In this document: positions 56,876-64,000 of the stretch, piece after piece | How the letters are laid out: each line of letters starts with the position of its first letter | Numbering within the stretch: position 1 is the first letter of the stretch | NCBI GenBank assembly: GCA_001769125.1 | Contig: MEOG01000100.1 | Span: forward strand, 62,001-126,000 | Source of the DNA: Bacteroidetes bacterium GWF2_35_48 | GTDB lineage: Bacteria > Bacteroidota > Bacteroidia > Bacteroidales > GWF2-35-48 | DNA length: 64,000 bases | Direction: 5' to 3' | The notes under the pieces: model-generated | Seen by the model: only the letters and a program-made list of their open reading frames with translations | Told to the model about the DNA's origin: nothing | Database searches by the model: none | Program-made: the position numbers and the translations under genes

Positions 56876-58864
56876 TTATTTCTTAATAAATTTTCCTGAA
56901 AATATTTTTGCTGAAAAACGAATGGAGTAATAATATAATCCGGGAGTTAAATTAGCAACATTGAAAAGCAAAGAATTGCCGGTTATTATTTCCGGCTTTT
57001 TTTTCAGTTTTTTTCCTGATGTATCATAGAAAATTATATCTGAAATTTCCTGAATTATTTCTGGAAAAGAAATGCTTAATAAATCAATTACAGGATTGGG
57101 GTGCACAGAAATTTTATCTGCATTTTTTGTAACAGCAGTTTGACCAACCATAAAGCCCGGCAATACATTCACTTGCTTGATTGCTTCAACATTAAAACTG
57201 TCGGGAAGATCGCAATAAAGAGCCAGCTTTAAATCGTATGTCCCTGAAGCAAGCCCATGCGTGTTCCAGATTCCGAGTACGTCCTGTTCTACTTCATTGA
57301 ACACGTCCGGCTGAATCTGAGTCCAGTTCTGCTCTGTTGTTTTCTTGTAATACATTCTGTAAAAAGAAAAATCCATCAGGTTACTTTGACTGGTTTTATT
57401 GATCCATGCAGAGCCTTTGATAGTAACAAACGTGTCTGTATAACAATTTTGCGCTTGCGAGATGTTAGCCATCCAGACACAGGATTTATCATAAGCAATG
57501 GGGTTCTCCGGTAGCGAATTCTGAACACAAATAAGAATAGAGCTTCCAAGAGCACTGGCTGTTCCGTTTGTTAAAGCAGAATAAGCAAAAAGATGAATTC
57601 CGTTTTTTTCACTTCGTACACTTGTTGTTGCAGAAGAAAATCCTGTTATTACAAAAGCTGTATCTGTAGCAAATAAATATCCACCACTGCCATCAACCAT
57701 AATGTTCTGGCTTGTTACACCGGAGCTACCCATTGCGCCTATTTCTCCGAGTATACACCCTGAAACATTCAGATAAGATTGTTCCATTGGATAAAGACTC
57801 CAGGTGCGAACCGATGAATTTATAAAGCGTAGATTTCTATCTGAAAGCGAGGTTGTGAAATCGCTGTATTGGGAATTGTTTACAAGCCCGTTGACCTGAA
57901 TAGTGTCTGCTCCAGTAAACCACAATCCAACAGCTCGTATTTCAGAATTTGAAATAACCACGTCCGAATTTCGTTCCGGCATCAACCCCCACATTACATC
58001 TGTACAGGCATTTAAAGAAATACTGTATGCAATACCATTCACTCCTGAAATGGTTTCATCCATGAAATAATTTACAGCACTAACACCTGATGGAAAGGCA
58101 TATTGAAAAGATGCACCTTCGGGAATGTGATGCCACAGCAATACGGTATTTGCATTTTGAAAATCAAGATTTGCATTATCTGTAATTACAAACTCTCCAG
58201 CCTGATTGATGGTGTCAATAACATAAGCAGCATTACCAGACAAACCATTTGTTGTGAAGCCGATGTTCGTAATGTTTATCAATTCTATTTTGGCAGAATC
58301 TGTTACAATAAGATTGTGTGAAAGTCCGCTGTGGTCAATAGTTGTGTTGCTGTATTTTATTTGTGCATTTAATCCTGCAAAAAGCAATCGCTGGTAGAAA
58401 TATTGCTGTGGAATATACAGAAATGAAGAATCTGCTTCAAGTCGCGCGTGTTCTCCCCATACGTAAATATCGCCCAGAATTGTTGCATTAGCATTCTGAA
58501 ATTTTAAAAATCCGCTTTGCACGATAAATATCGGACCCTCATGAAACCAGCTACCGGTAATAAGAAGCGTGTCTGAGATCATAAGTGTATCGGCACTTTT
58601 TTGAGTAGCAAATAATTGCTTTGGTAAAAAATTTTTCGTTTGTTTTTGTAAAATTTGGCGGACACCTGTCAGACATGCGGAGGGTTGCAAATTATAGACA
58701 GGTAGTGATTTTGACGCTGCTTGTTTCGAGAAATTTTCACAGGTCTTACTTATTTGCTGTTTTGTTTTTTCAGAAATTTGTTGTGAAAATACATTGCCGG
58801 TATGGAGCAAAAACGGAATAAAAAAAAAGAAAAGAATACTATTTAGTAAATGCTTTTGGTTCAT
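56876..58864 (-). CDS. Secreted beta-rich protein with T9SS type A sorting domain
   Basis: A 662-residue exported protein with a signal peptide (hydrophobic ILFFFFIPFLLHTG, cleavage after FSQ, ~28). The central ~450 residues are beta-strand rich with repeated DTLMISDTLLITGSWF, AQIKYSNTTIDHSG, ADTIQVNGLVNN and SSVRTW patterns, suggesting a right-handed beta-helix or similar. A beta-sandwich precedes the C-terminus. The end has VHPNPVIDLLSISF, YDTSGKKLKK, LTPGLYYYSI and SGKFIKK, a type A sorting domain. No catalytic motif was recognised. It converges with the PKD protein and is likely another surface cargo. Confidence 0.87.
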   Translation of the reverse strand: MNQKHLLNSILFFFFIPFLLHTGNVFSQQISEKTKQQISKTCENFSKQAASKSLPVYNLQPSACLTGVRQILQKQTKNFLPKQLFATQKSADTLMISDTLLITGSWFHEGPIFIVQSGFLKFQNANATILGDIYVWGEHARLEADSSFLYIPQQYFYQRLLFAGLNAQIKYSNTTIDHSGLSHNLIVTDSAKIELINITNIGFTTNGLSGNAAYVIDTINQAGEFVITDNANLDFQNANTVLLWHHIPEGASFQYAFPSGVSAVNYFMDETISGVNGIAYSISLNACTDVMWGLMPERNSDVVISNSEIRAVGLWFTGADTIQVNGLVNNSQYSDFTTSLSDRNLRFINSSVRTWSLYPMEQSYLNVSGCILGEIGAMGSSGVTSQNIMVDGSGGYLFATDTAFVITGFSSATTSVRSEKNGIHLFAYSALTNGTASALGSSILICVQNSLPENPIAYDKSCVWMANISQAQNCYTDTFVTIKGSAWINKTSQSNLMDFSFYRMYYKKTTEQNWTQIQPDVFNEVEQDVLGIWNTHGLASGTYDLKLALYCDLPDSFNVEAIKQVNVLPGFMVGQTAVTKNADKISVHPNPVIDLLSISFPEIIQEISDIIFYDTSGKKLKKKPEIITGNSLLFNVANLTPGLYYYSIRFSAKIFSGKFIKK

Positions 58865-58894
58865 AATTGGTAATTTTTTTTTTAATTATATTTT

Positions 58895-58970
58895 TTTGTT
58901 GCAGGTTACGGGTTGCAGGTATTAACCATAAATATTGATGTACGTTTTGTTACAACCAACCTGCAACTTT
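58895..58970. repeat. Inverted GGTTGCA heptamer element
   Basis: GTTGCAGGTTACGGGTTGCAGG near 58899 (given as two units of GGTTGCAGG type) is mirrored by AACCTGCAAC near 58959, forming a hairpin between two minus-strand genes. Confidence 0.65.
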
Positions 58971-58988
58971 TTTATTTAGTCATGTATA

Positions 58989-59366
58989 TTATAAGTTGAT
59001 ATTCCTTTCAATAATTTTCTCAACATCATCTTCTCCGGATTTTGAAAGAAAAATATATTTTTTGTTCTCAAAAAAAGGGTGCAAAGGAGCAAGTGAAAGT
59101 ACGGTCTCGTCTTCGTACCTGCCGTATTTTGATGACCTTCCATGAAAAACAATATATTCATTTCTCTTGGTAATTCTTCCTCCTCCCTGAATAGAAATGT
59201 GTATTCCTTTTTTTAAATATTTTTTTTTTGCAACAGCAAATATCTCATCGTGCATATTGGGTAAATTGAAATCAAAAAATACTTCAAAAGCCTTGCCTGT
59301 TTTGACATTTGAAAGCACAACAAATTTCAGGTCGCGCAAAAAAGTATTTAATGTGTTTTCATCCAT
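58989..59366 (-). CDS. Conserved hypothetical protein
   Basis: I do not recognise the family. The 125-residue product has no signal peptide or membrane helix. It is predicted alpha/beta, with LKFVVLSNVKTGKAFEVFFDF (~13-33, given as LSNVKTGKAFEVF), HISIQGGGRITKRNEYIVFHG around the middle (key GGGRIT and FHGRSSKYGR) and a C-terminal helix (EDDVEKIIERN). It lies 33 bp downstream of the methyltransferase-like gene on the same strand, so the two may be co-transcribed. Composition is like the neighbours. Real gene likely, function unknown. Confidence 0.6.
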   Translation of the reverse strand: MDENTLNTFLRDLKFVVLSNVKTGKAFEVFFDFNLPNMHDEIFAVAKKKYLKKGIHISIQGGGRITKRNEYIVFHGRSSKYGRYEDETVLSLAPLHPFFENKKYIFLSKSGEDDVEKIIERNINL

Positions 59367-59399
59367 AATTATAAAAGATTGATAAATTAAAATTGGATA

Positions 59400-60176
59400 T
59401 TATACATTTACGGCAATAACATTAAAAATTGTTTTTTTATTTTTATGATAATTGCCTGATAAATCGAATTCCCATTGCCATTTTTGAACGGTGTCATTTT
59501 CCGGAATGGAAATATGGACAAGGTTTTTTTTAACAATGTTGTTCTCTTTTTCAGAAATAATTTCTTCTTCAAAATCAGTAATCAAACAGGCTTTTCCTTT
59601 GGGAAGCGAATCCAGATGGGCATTTTGAACCAGCATTCGAAATTCCATTAATTCTGATTCAGAATAAACTTCATGTTCTAAAAGATAATCGCAGGGAATA
59701 ATGTCTAACTGATTTAAAATGTTTAATGAAATATACATATCGAAATTTGCTGCATACTGAAACCCTTTTATCTGAAAGGCAGAAAAACTTTTCTTTTCAC
59801 TGGTTCTTTTATACTGTGTTGAAGCCACGAAAGCCTCTTCTGCTGCCCCTCCTGATATATCCATTTCTTCAAAAAAAATATTTTTATATTTCCGGCACTT
59901 CTGTCTTATTTCACGGGGATGAAAAATATCAAAAAGAGTAACTGTTTTAAAATGTTCGGATAATTCTTTTATCGGAAGATCAAGCAGCCAGCCACTGCCG
60001 AGCACAGCCACTGAATTATTTTTATAACGAGAAATAGAATCAAGAATATATTTTTTTGTTTGAGCTAAATGTTTATCCCAGCCTTCTTGCTCCCTGTAAT
60101 AGCGCTCAAGAATGCCTTCTTGGTCGGTGTAGTAACCAAGTTCTTCGAAGAGTTTATTTTTTTTCCGGAAAAACAT
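59400..60176 (-). CDS. Methyltransferase-like conserved hypothetical protein
   Basis: A 258-residue cytosolic protein with features of a class I SAM-dependent methyltransferase. A glycine-containing first motif, NSVAVLGSGWLLDLPI (~54-69), is followed by an acidic strand end (TVTLFDIFHPRE, ~78-89). A post-motif region follows, with DMYISLNILNQLDIIP (~147-162). The N-terminal helix ERYYREQEGWDKHLAQTKKYI is family-like. No substrate can be proposed and SAM binding is inferred from the motif pattern only. It is followed by a hypothetical gene and preceded by the AAA/DUF4143 gene in the same orientation. Confidence 0.65.
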   Translation of the reverse strand: MFFRKKNKLFEELGYYTDQEGILERYYREQEGWDKHLAQTKKYILDSISRYKNNSVAVLGSGWLLDLPIKELSEHFKTVTLFDIFHPREIRQKCRKYKNIFFEEMDISGGAAEEAFVASTQYKRTSEKKSFSAFQIKGFQYAANFDMYISLNILNQLDIIPCDYLLEHEVYSESELMEFRMLVQNAHLDSLPKGKACLITDFEEEIISEKENNIVKKNLVHISIPENDTVQKWQWEFDLSGNYHKNKKTIFNVIAVNV

Positions 60177-60258
60177 AATGATACAAAGATAAGCGAAAGC
60201 TGTATTTTATAAAATTAATAATCTGGTGATGTTTTTGTCGGAATATTTTGGGCTAACA

Positions 60259-61512
60259 TTAATAACCTAACGAAGATAATGAAATTACGTTTATACCGTC
60301 CTGACGAGTATAGCTAATGCCTGTTCCGGTAATTATATTTAGTGATTTGGGTTGCTCTACTTTTTTTTCATCTAATAATGAAACAAATTTCTTCAAGCTT
60401 GCCGCTGCATGTTCAATTTGACCTGTACCAAGTTTTATTTCAAAAGCGCACCAATCTCCGTTGTGTTTTTGCACAATAGCATCAACTTCCAAACCACTTG
60501 AATCGTTATAATGATAAACTTTTGCATCGTTTGCTTGCGCATATACACGAAGTTCGTGGGTGGCAAGCGACTCAAATAAAAAACCTGTAAACTTAATGTC
60601 ATTAAGTAATGATTCTTTGTCAACCCCCAAGGCAGCCACTGCAAGTGAAACATCTGCAAAATGGCGTTTCGGTGATTTTCGCATCGAAGAAGAAGAACGT
60701 ATGTGTGTGTTCCAAACCGGTTGATTTTCTGTTATCATCAGTCTGTCAAGCGTATCGAGGTAATCGTATATGGTGGGACGTGAAATGCTCTTGTAATCTT
60801 TGTCTTGTATATCAGATTCTATTGTTGTTATATCTACCATTGTTGCTGTATTTCTAGCCAGCGAACGAAGCAAATTCCTTACTTTTGAAGGATCGCGTTT
60901 AGTATTAGAAACACGACTTATATCTACCTCAGCAAGTAAATCAATATACGCACGATTCAAATCAATTGCCTGACTCAAATTTTTGTTTATTAACGCAGGA
61001 AATCCACCTGTAATTATACGCTCAATAATAAACTCCAATTCTGTAGGTTCGTCATGAAAATTAATTTTTTCTTTTTTAAAAAAATTGCTCAAACTCCCTT
61101 TGCCAGAAGAAAAGCCTAATTCTTGCCAACTCATTGTTCGCATATCAAGGGTTGTAAATCTACCTGCTCCTGAGTGGATTTTAATATTTTCAGAGGGATT
61201 TGCTGAACCGGTAAGAATAAATTGTGCTGTTTCCCTGCGTTTGTCTATCTCATGTCGAATATAGTTCCAAATTTTAGGATACTCCTGCCATTCGTCTATA
61301 AGACGTGGTGTCTTCCCCAGTAATAATCGTTGTGGCACAGTATCAATTAAAAAAGGAACCTGCTCGTCTTGGTCTAATTCCAAAATACTACCTGCAAACT
61401 GCTTAGCAGATTCGGTTTTACCGCAGGCTTTTATTCCTCGAATAAGCAAAGCTCCTGCCGACTCCAATTTTCTTTGCAACTCTCTATCAGATATCCTATT
61501 AACGTATTTCAT
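60259..61512 (-). CDS. AAA ATPase with DUF4143 C-terminal domain
   Basis: A 417-residue AAA_14-DUF4143 protein. Walker A is RGIKACGKTESA (~25-36), Walker B PRLIDEWQE (~69-77) and the sensor FILTGSANP (~98-106). A winged-helix-like region (SRPTIYDYLDTLDRLM) follows. The DUF4143 end has the nuclease-like FESLATHELRVYAQ, GLEVDAIVQ and CAFEIKLG (D...E.K pattern of the PD-(D/E)xK type). These proteins are numerous in Bacteroidota and of unknown role, perhaps defence or selfish. Three direct 23-bp repeats upstream (61555-61615) suggest autoregulation. The Bacteroidetes -7 box TATCTTTG (minus strand, 61539-61546) lies close to the start. Confidence 0.87.
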   Translation of the reverse strand: MKYVNRISDRELQRKLESAGALLIRGIKACGKTESAKQFAGSILELDQDEQVPFLIDTVPQRLLLGKTPRLIDEWQEYPKIWNYIRHEIDKRRETAQFILTGSANPSENIKIHSGAGRFTTLDMRTMSWQELGFSSGKGSLSNFFKKEKINFHDEPTELEFIIERIITGGFPALINKNLSQAIDLNRAYIDLLAEVDISRVSNTKRDPSKVRNLLRSLARNTATMVDITTIESDIQDKDYKSISRPTIYDYLDTLDRLMITENQPVWNTHIRSSSSMRKSPKRHFADVSLAVAALGVDKESLLNDIKFTGFLFESLATHELRVYAQANDAKVYHYNDSSGLEVDAIVQKHNGDWCAFEIKLGTGQIEHAAASLKKFVSLLDEKKVEQPKSLNIITGTGISYTRQDGINVISLSSLGY

Positions 61513-61538
61513 GATATTTTCTTTACTATATTAAAGCG

Positions 61539-61546
61539 CAAAGATA
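61539..61546 (-). promoter_or_regulatory. -7 box of the AAA/DUF4143 gene
   Basis: Minus-strand TATCTTTG fits TAnnTTTG, 27 bp before the start codon. The 23-bp direct repeats lie directly upstream of it, over the -33 region. Confidence 0.5.
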
Positions 61547-61554
61547 TATATTAT

Positions 61555-61615
61555 TTTACAGAATTTGAAAGTTTCACTTTACAGATTTTGAGAGTTTCAC
61601 TTTACAGATTTTGAA
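61555..61615. repeat. Three 23-bp direct repeats upstream of the AAA/DUF4143 gene
   Basis: Units start with TTTACAGA at 61555, 61578 and 61601 (the last partial). The complete ones contain the small palindrome AAAGTTTCACTTT or its AGAGTTTCAC variant. The strict 23-bp (about two helical turns) period next to a promoter is typical of operator arrays. Confidence 0.75.
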
Positions 61616-61718
61616 AATTTAGCACTGCAAAAAGTCATAATTTTTGCATTTCTCGTAGACATAAAAGCTTAGAAAAACGCATACATGCTGTGGTATGTGT
61701 TTATCGTAGAAAAATCTG

Positions 61719-62552
61719 TTATTCCTGTTCTTTGCTACGTAAAGAGTCATTTTCTTTTTTCATCCAGCCCGGCATAAAGCGTTTTTCATCCATTTGGCTA
61801 AGCACACTGTTTCGTACTTTTTTAAATAGTTCTGAAGCGAAAATAAAATCATTCAGTTCTTCGCATGTACTTTGAAATATCTCATGTCTTGTGCCTTCCC
61901 ATGCTTTTTTCCCCTGATAGATAAAAATTATTTTTTCTCCGATTTCCATCACGGAGTTCATATCGTGGGTATTGATGATTGTTGTAATGTTATACTCTTC
62001 CGTAATTTCCTTTATTAATTGATCAATAACAAGCGAGGTTTTAGGATCGAGACCGGAATTGGGTTCGTCGAAAAATAAATATTTTGGATTTAAAACAATA
62101 GCCCGCGCAATGGCTGTTCTTTTCTGCATACCCCCGCTTATTTCAGCAGGAAAAAGCTTCTCAACATTTTTCAGATTTACCCTGTCTAAGCAGAAACGGG
62201 TGCGTTCTAATTTTTCTTTCCTTGTTTTATTGGTAAACATATCAAGGGGGAACATAATGTTTTCAAGAATAGTAAGAGAATCAAATAAAGCACCTCCCTG
62301 AAACACCATTCCTATTTCCTGACGCAGTTTCTTTTTCTGACGCGTTTTCATATCGGAATAAGGTTCGCAATCGAAAATTATTTCTCCTTTATCTGCCTCA
62401 TGAAGCCCGACAATAGTTTTCAGCAAAACTGTTTTCCCTGAGCCGCTCTGACCGATAATAAGATTGGTTTTTCCCTTATCGAATTTTGCAGAAACATCAA
62501 ACAAAACCTGTTTGTCAGCAAATGATTTTGATATGTTTTCAACTTCAATCAT
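61719..62552 (-). CDS. mlaF: MlaF-like ABC transporter ATP-binding protein
   Basis: The 277-residue ATPase has Walker A GQSGSGKTVLLK (~33-44), the Q loop MVFQGGALFDSLTILENIMFP, signature EISGGMQKRTAIARAI (~137-152), Walker B YLFFDEPNSGLDP and the H loop IINTHDMNS. The ALFDSLT and SGGMQKR forms are typical of the Mla/Mce phospholipid-transport ATPases. With the permease it should move lipids between inner and outer membrane. The start overlaps the stop of the permease by 4 bp. The MlaD-type substrate-binding gene is not adjacent in the window, so it may lie elsewhere or be missing. Confidence 0.9.
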   Translation of the reverse strand: MIEVENISKSFADKQVLFDVSAKFDKGKTNLIIGQSGSGKTVLLKTIVGLHEADKGEIIFDCEPYSDMKTRQKKKLRQEIGMVFQGGALFDSLTILENIMFPLDMFTNKTRKEKLERTRFCLDRVNLKNVEKLFPAEISGGMQKRTAIARAIVLNPKYLFFDEPNSGLDPKTSLVIDQLIKEITEEYNITTIINTHDMNSVMEIGEKIIFIYQGKKAWEGTRHEIFQSTCEELNDFIFASELFKKVRNSVLSQMDEKRFMPGWMKKENDSLRSKEQE

Positions 62553-63289
62553 GTAAGCAATATCTGGGTTAAAAGGTAACTGATAAACAGTATTAATATG
62601 CTGCTCATCACAACAGCTTTTGTGCTTGCACGACCCACTTCCAGCGAGCCTCCATAAGCATAATAACCATAATAGCTGGAAACGGATGCTATAATAAAAG
62701 CAAAAAACTCCACTTTAATAAGTGCATAAATAATATCATAAACGCGAAACTGAATCTGTAAGCCGTAAATATAATCACTTGGTGCTGTTAAACCACCGAG
62801 AACACCTGCAAGATAGCCTCCTCCCAATCCGATTACCATACTTAGAATTGTTAAAAATGGAAAAATAAATAAAGCTGCAACAATTTTAGGCTGTATAAGG
62901 TACGAAGCAGAATTAACGCCCATTGTTTCGAGTGCGTCAATCTGCTCAGATATTCTCATGGTGCCAATTTCAGAAGCAATACGCGAACCTACTTTCCCTG
63001 CCAGAATAAGACACATAAATGAAGATGAAAATTCAAGAACAATAGATTGCCGGGCAGTAAAGCCAATGAGGTATTTCGGAATCAGCGGGGAATCGGTGCT
63101 TAGCGCCGCCTGAATAACAACTTCTGCGCCCATGAAAATAGAAATTATAGAAATGATGCCCAGCGACTGAATCCCTATATCATCAATTTCTTTGAATGTT
63201 TGCCTTATGAACACGCCAAATTTCTCCGGTCGGGCAAATACCCGTATCAGCAAACTGAAATAACGCCCTATGTGAAAGAAAAAGCCCAT
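62549..63289 (-). CDS. mlaE: MlaE-like ABC transporter permease
   Basis: A 246-residue permease with about five to six membrane helices. Family motifs include FKEIDDIGIQSLGIISIISIF (N-terminal helix region, in part), EVVIQAALS, and REPVL-region equivalent FMCLILAGKVGSRIASEIGTMRISEQIDALE, seen as AGKVGSRIASEIGTM and EQIDALETMG. The C-terminal FFAFIIASVSSYYGY and VGRASTKAVVMSS are conserved. It is the first gene of the mlaEF pair. The pair is flanked upstream by a perfect repeat hairpin and thiS. No MlaD, MlaC or MlaB homolog is seen. Confidence 0.9.
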   Translation of the reverse strand: MGFFFHIGRYFSLLIRVFARPEKFGVFIRQTFKEIDDIGIQSLGIISIISIFMGAEVVIQAALSTDSPLIPKYLIGFTARQSIVLEFSSSFMCLILAGKVGSRIASEIGTMRISEQIDALETMGVNSASYLIQPKIVAALFIFPFLTILSMVIGLGGGYLAGVLGGLTAPSDYIYGLQIQFRVYDIIYALIKVEFFAFIIASVSSYYGYYAYGGSLEVGRASTKAVVMSSILILFISYLLTQILLT

Positions 63290-63310
63290 TAATAGTGATT
63301 ACAATATTTT

Positions 63311-63360
63311 ATGTTGCAAGTTGCAAGTTGCAGGTTCATGCAACCTGCAACCTGCAACAT
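63311..63360. repeat. Near-perfect hairpin of GGTTGCA heptamers
   Basis: ATGTTGCAAGTTGCAAGTTG runs into its complement AACCTGCAACCTGCAACAT, with two mismatches in the stem. It lies between thiS and mlaE, both on the minus strand, and could end thiS transcription although it has no long T tract. Confidence 0.75.
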
Positions 63361-63420
63361 TTTATACTACGTTTAAAAAAATCAATTACAAAGATGTATA
63401 TTTTATCTGTTTAAAAAAAC

Positions 63421-63624
63421 TCAACCCCCGCTCATTAAATGAATAATCTTCAAATCATCGCCATCTTTAACGAAAGTTGTATCATATTCTATCTTTTGAA
63501 TAATCTGATTATTTAGTTTTATAACTAAAAGTTTAAATGTGTACTTTTTTATCTGAAGAATTTCAGAAATAGAGAGCTGTTCCTGTTCAAAAATTTCCGG
63601 ATTATTATTGAGTGTAATATGCAT
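63421..63624 (-). CDS. thiS: Sulfur carrier protein ThiS
   Basis: ThiS carries sulfur as a C-terminal thiocarboxylate for thiazole synthesis. The real protein is 67 residues, starting at the ATG at 63624 (MHITLNNNPEIF). The open frame extends 42 codons upstream but with non-conserved, basic-hydrophobic sequence, so I reject that start. It has the ubiquitin-like beta-grasp pattern (LNNNPEIFEQEQLSISEILQ, LVIKLNNQII, DDLKIIHLMSGG) and the essential Gly-Gly C-terminus. ThiG, ThiF and ThiH are not nearby, and thiL is 48 kb away, so the pathway is dispersed. No TPP riboswitch was found upstream. Confidence 0.82.
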   Translation of the reverse strand: MHITLNNNPEIFEQEQLSISEILQIKKYTFKLLVIKLNNQIIQKIEYDTTFVKDGDDLKIIHLMSGG

Positions 63625-63860
63625 AAATACATTTTTAGACAAAAATAGAGAAAAAGTCGAAGTAGGGTCTGAATTGTTTATAAAAAATCGGCAAATAAAA
63701 ATTTTATAAATTATATAACGTAGAGACAAAGACGAAATAACCATTTTCAATGCTCCTTCCTGCTTCTTGTAACCAGATATTTTTTAAATCGTTAAGGTTC
63801 TAAAACAAAATTCCGTTTATTTTAATAAATTTGCCCGCGAAATAAATTTTGTATAAAAAA

Positions 63861-64000
63861 ATGACCCAAAAAATAAAAGTTGCCTTGCTGTTGTTTGCCG
63901 CACTTTGTATTATATCTATTCTTCTTTATTTGAAAAACACAAGCAGCACATTGCCCAAAGAACTAAGAGATTTTGCTGTTGAAGATACTGCCGGTATAAG
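63861..64000 (+). CDS. DUF4340-like exported protein, 5' end only
   Basis: The gene is cut by the window edge after 46 codons. It starts MTQKIKVALLLF with one hydrophobic helix (~6-23), a signal anchor or signal peptide. Then comes the segment LPKELRDFAVEDTAGI, which resembles the N-terminus of Bacteroidota DUF4340 proteins. It is divergent from thiS. Only the start can be described; assignment is tentative. Confidence 0.6.
   Translation, partial: MTQKIKVALLLFAALCIISILLYLKNTSSTLPKELRDFAVEDTAGI

Noticed and set aside
63625-63750. N-terminal extension of thiS to an upstream start
   Set aside because: The added 42 residues are not ThiS-like and the ATG at 63624 gives the normal length with the beta-grasp start.
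63625-63860. TPP riboswitch upstream of thiS
   Set aside because: No CUGAGA-type core or paired helices of a THI element could be found on the minus strand.

Overview
The window looks like a chromosomal segment of an AT-rich Bacteroidota (Bacteroidetes) bacterium, probably a free-living or fermentative Bacteroidales/Cytophagales-like lineage. The evidence is two kinds of type IX secretion C-terminal sorting domain, a TonB-dependent receptor with DUF5689 lipoproteins, PKD-repeat adhesins, an S46 dipeptidyl-peptidase, TPR-PAS-SpoIIE phosphatases, and Bacteroidetes-type -7 boxes (TAnnTTTG) upstream of several genes. No rRNA, tRNA, CRISPR array or complete insertion sequence was seen. Genus and species cannot be named from the sequence alone.

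Layout. 1-2.6 kb: queG (cut by the window edge), the Fe-S assembly genes sufT and sufE, and a HigB/RelE-type toxin-antitoxin pair whose toxin lacks an ordinary start codon. 2.8-8.8 kb: an FAD-dependent dehydrogenase, a small acidic protein, rnhA, a MarC membrane protein and a secreted S46 peptidase. 9.3-11.3 kb: moeA-moaA. 11.4-13.0 kb: a RhuM-Fic/Doc gene bounded by GTTAGC/GCTAAC sites and a large imperfect palindrome, laid out like an integron cassette, with a 284-bp MITE inside the palindrome. 13.1-14.9 kb: a DUF2461 protein and thiL. 15.0-24.4 kb: a long minus-strand operon for leucine/3-methylcrotonyl-CoA degradation. 24.7-28.6 kb: a TPR protein and a type-B-CTD surface protein. 29-31.5 kb: an RRM protein and a nucleotide-sugar dehydratase. 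31.6-38.2 kb: two SpoIIE-type phosphatase sensors flanking a SiaC-like (DUF1987) protein. 38.6-45 kb: a giant histidine kinase, apt, a second RhuM protein and trxB. 45.1-46 kb: a putative AbiC-like abortive-infection protein. 46-59 kb: fumC, a TonB receptor with two DUF5689 lipoproteins, and two T9SS cargo proteins. 59-64 kb: two hypotheticals, an AAA/DUF4143 ATPase, MlaFE-type ABC genes, thiS, and the start of a DUF4340-like gene.

The most interesting system is the 15-24 kb operon. It encodes a methylcrotonyl-CoA carboxylase beta subunit, a methylglutaconyl-CoA hydratase, an HMG-CoA lyase and both subunits of a 3-oxoacid CoA-transferase, but no biotin carboxylase. Where a biotin carboxylase-BCCP alpha subunit would be expected there is a 727-residue protein with a pyruvate/oxaloacetate-type carboxyltransferase domain, a BT-like linker and a biotinyl domain. 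This suggests an ATP-independent transcarboxylase that charges 3-methylcrotonyl-CoA from an oxo-acid donor (inference). A second DRE-TIM lyase without the usual catalytic Cys, and an acyl-CoA dehydrogenase, close the operon.

The intergenic DNA is rich in small mobile or palindromic elements. There are three MITE-like elements with terminal inverted repeats and target duplications, a 125-bp palindrome inside the operon, dispersed GGTTGCA heptamer arrays, and a dispersed TTGAGCGAAGTCGAAA motif.
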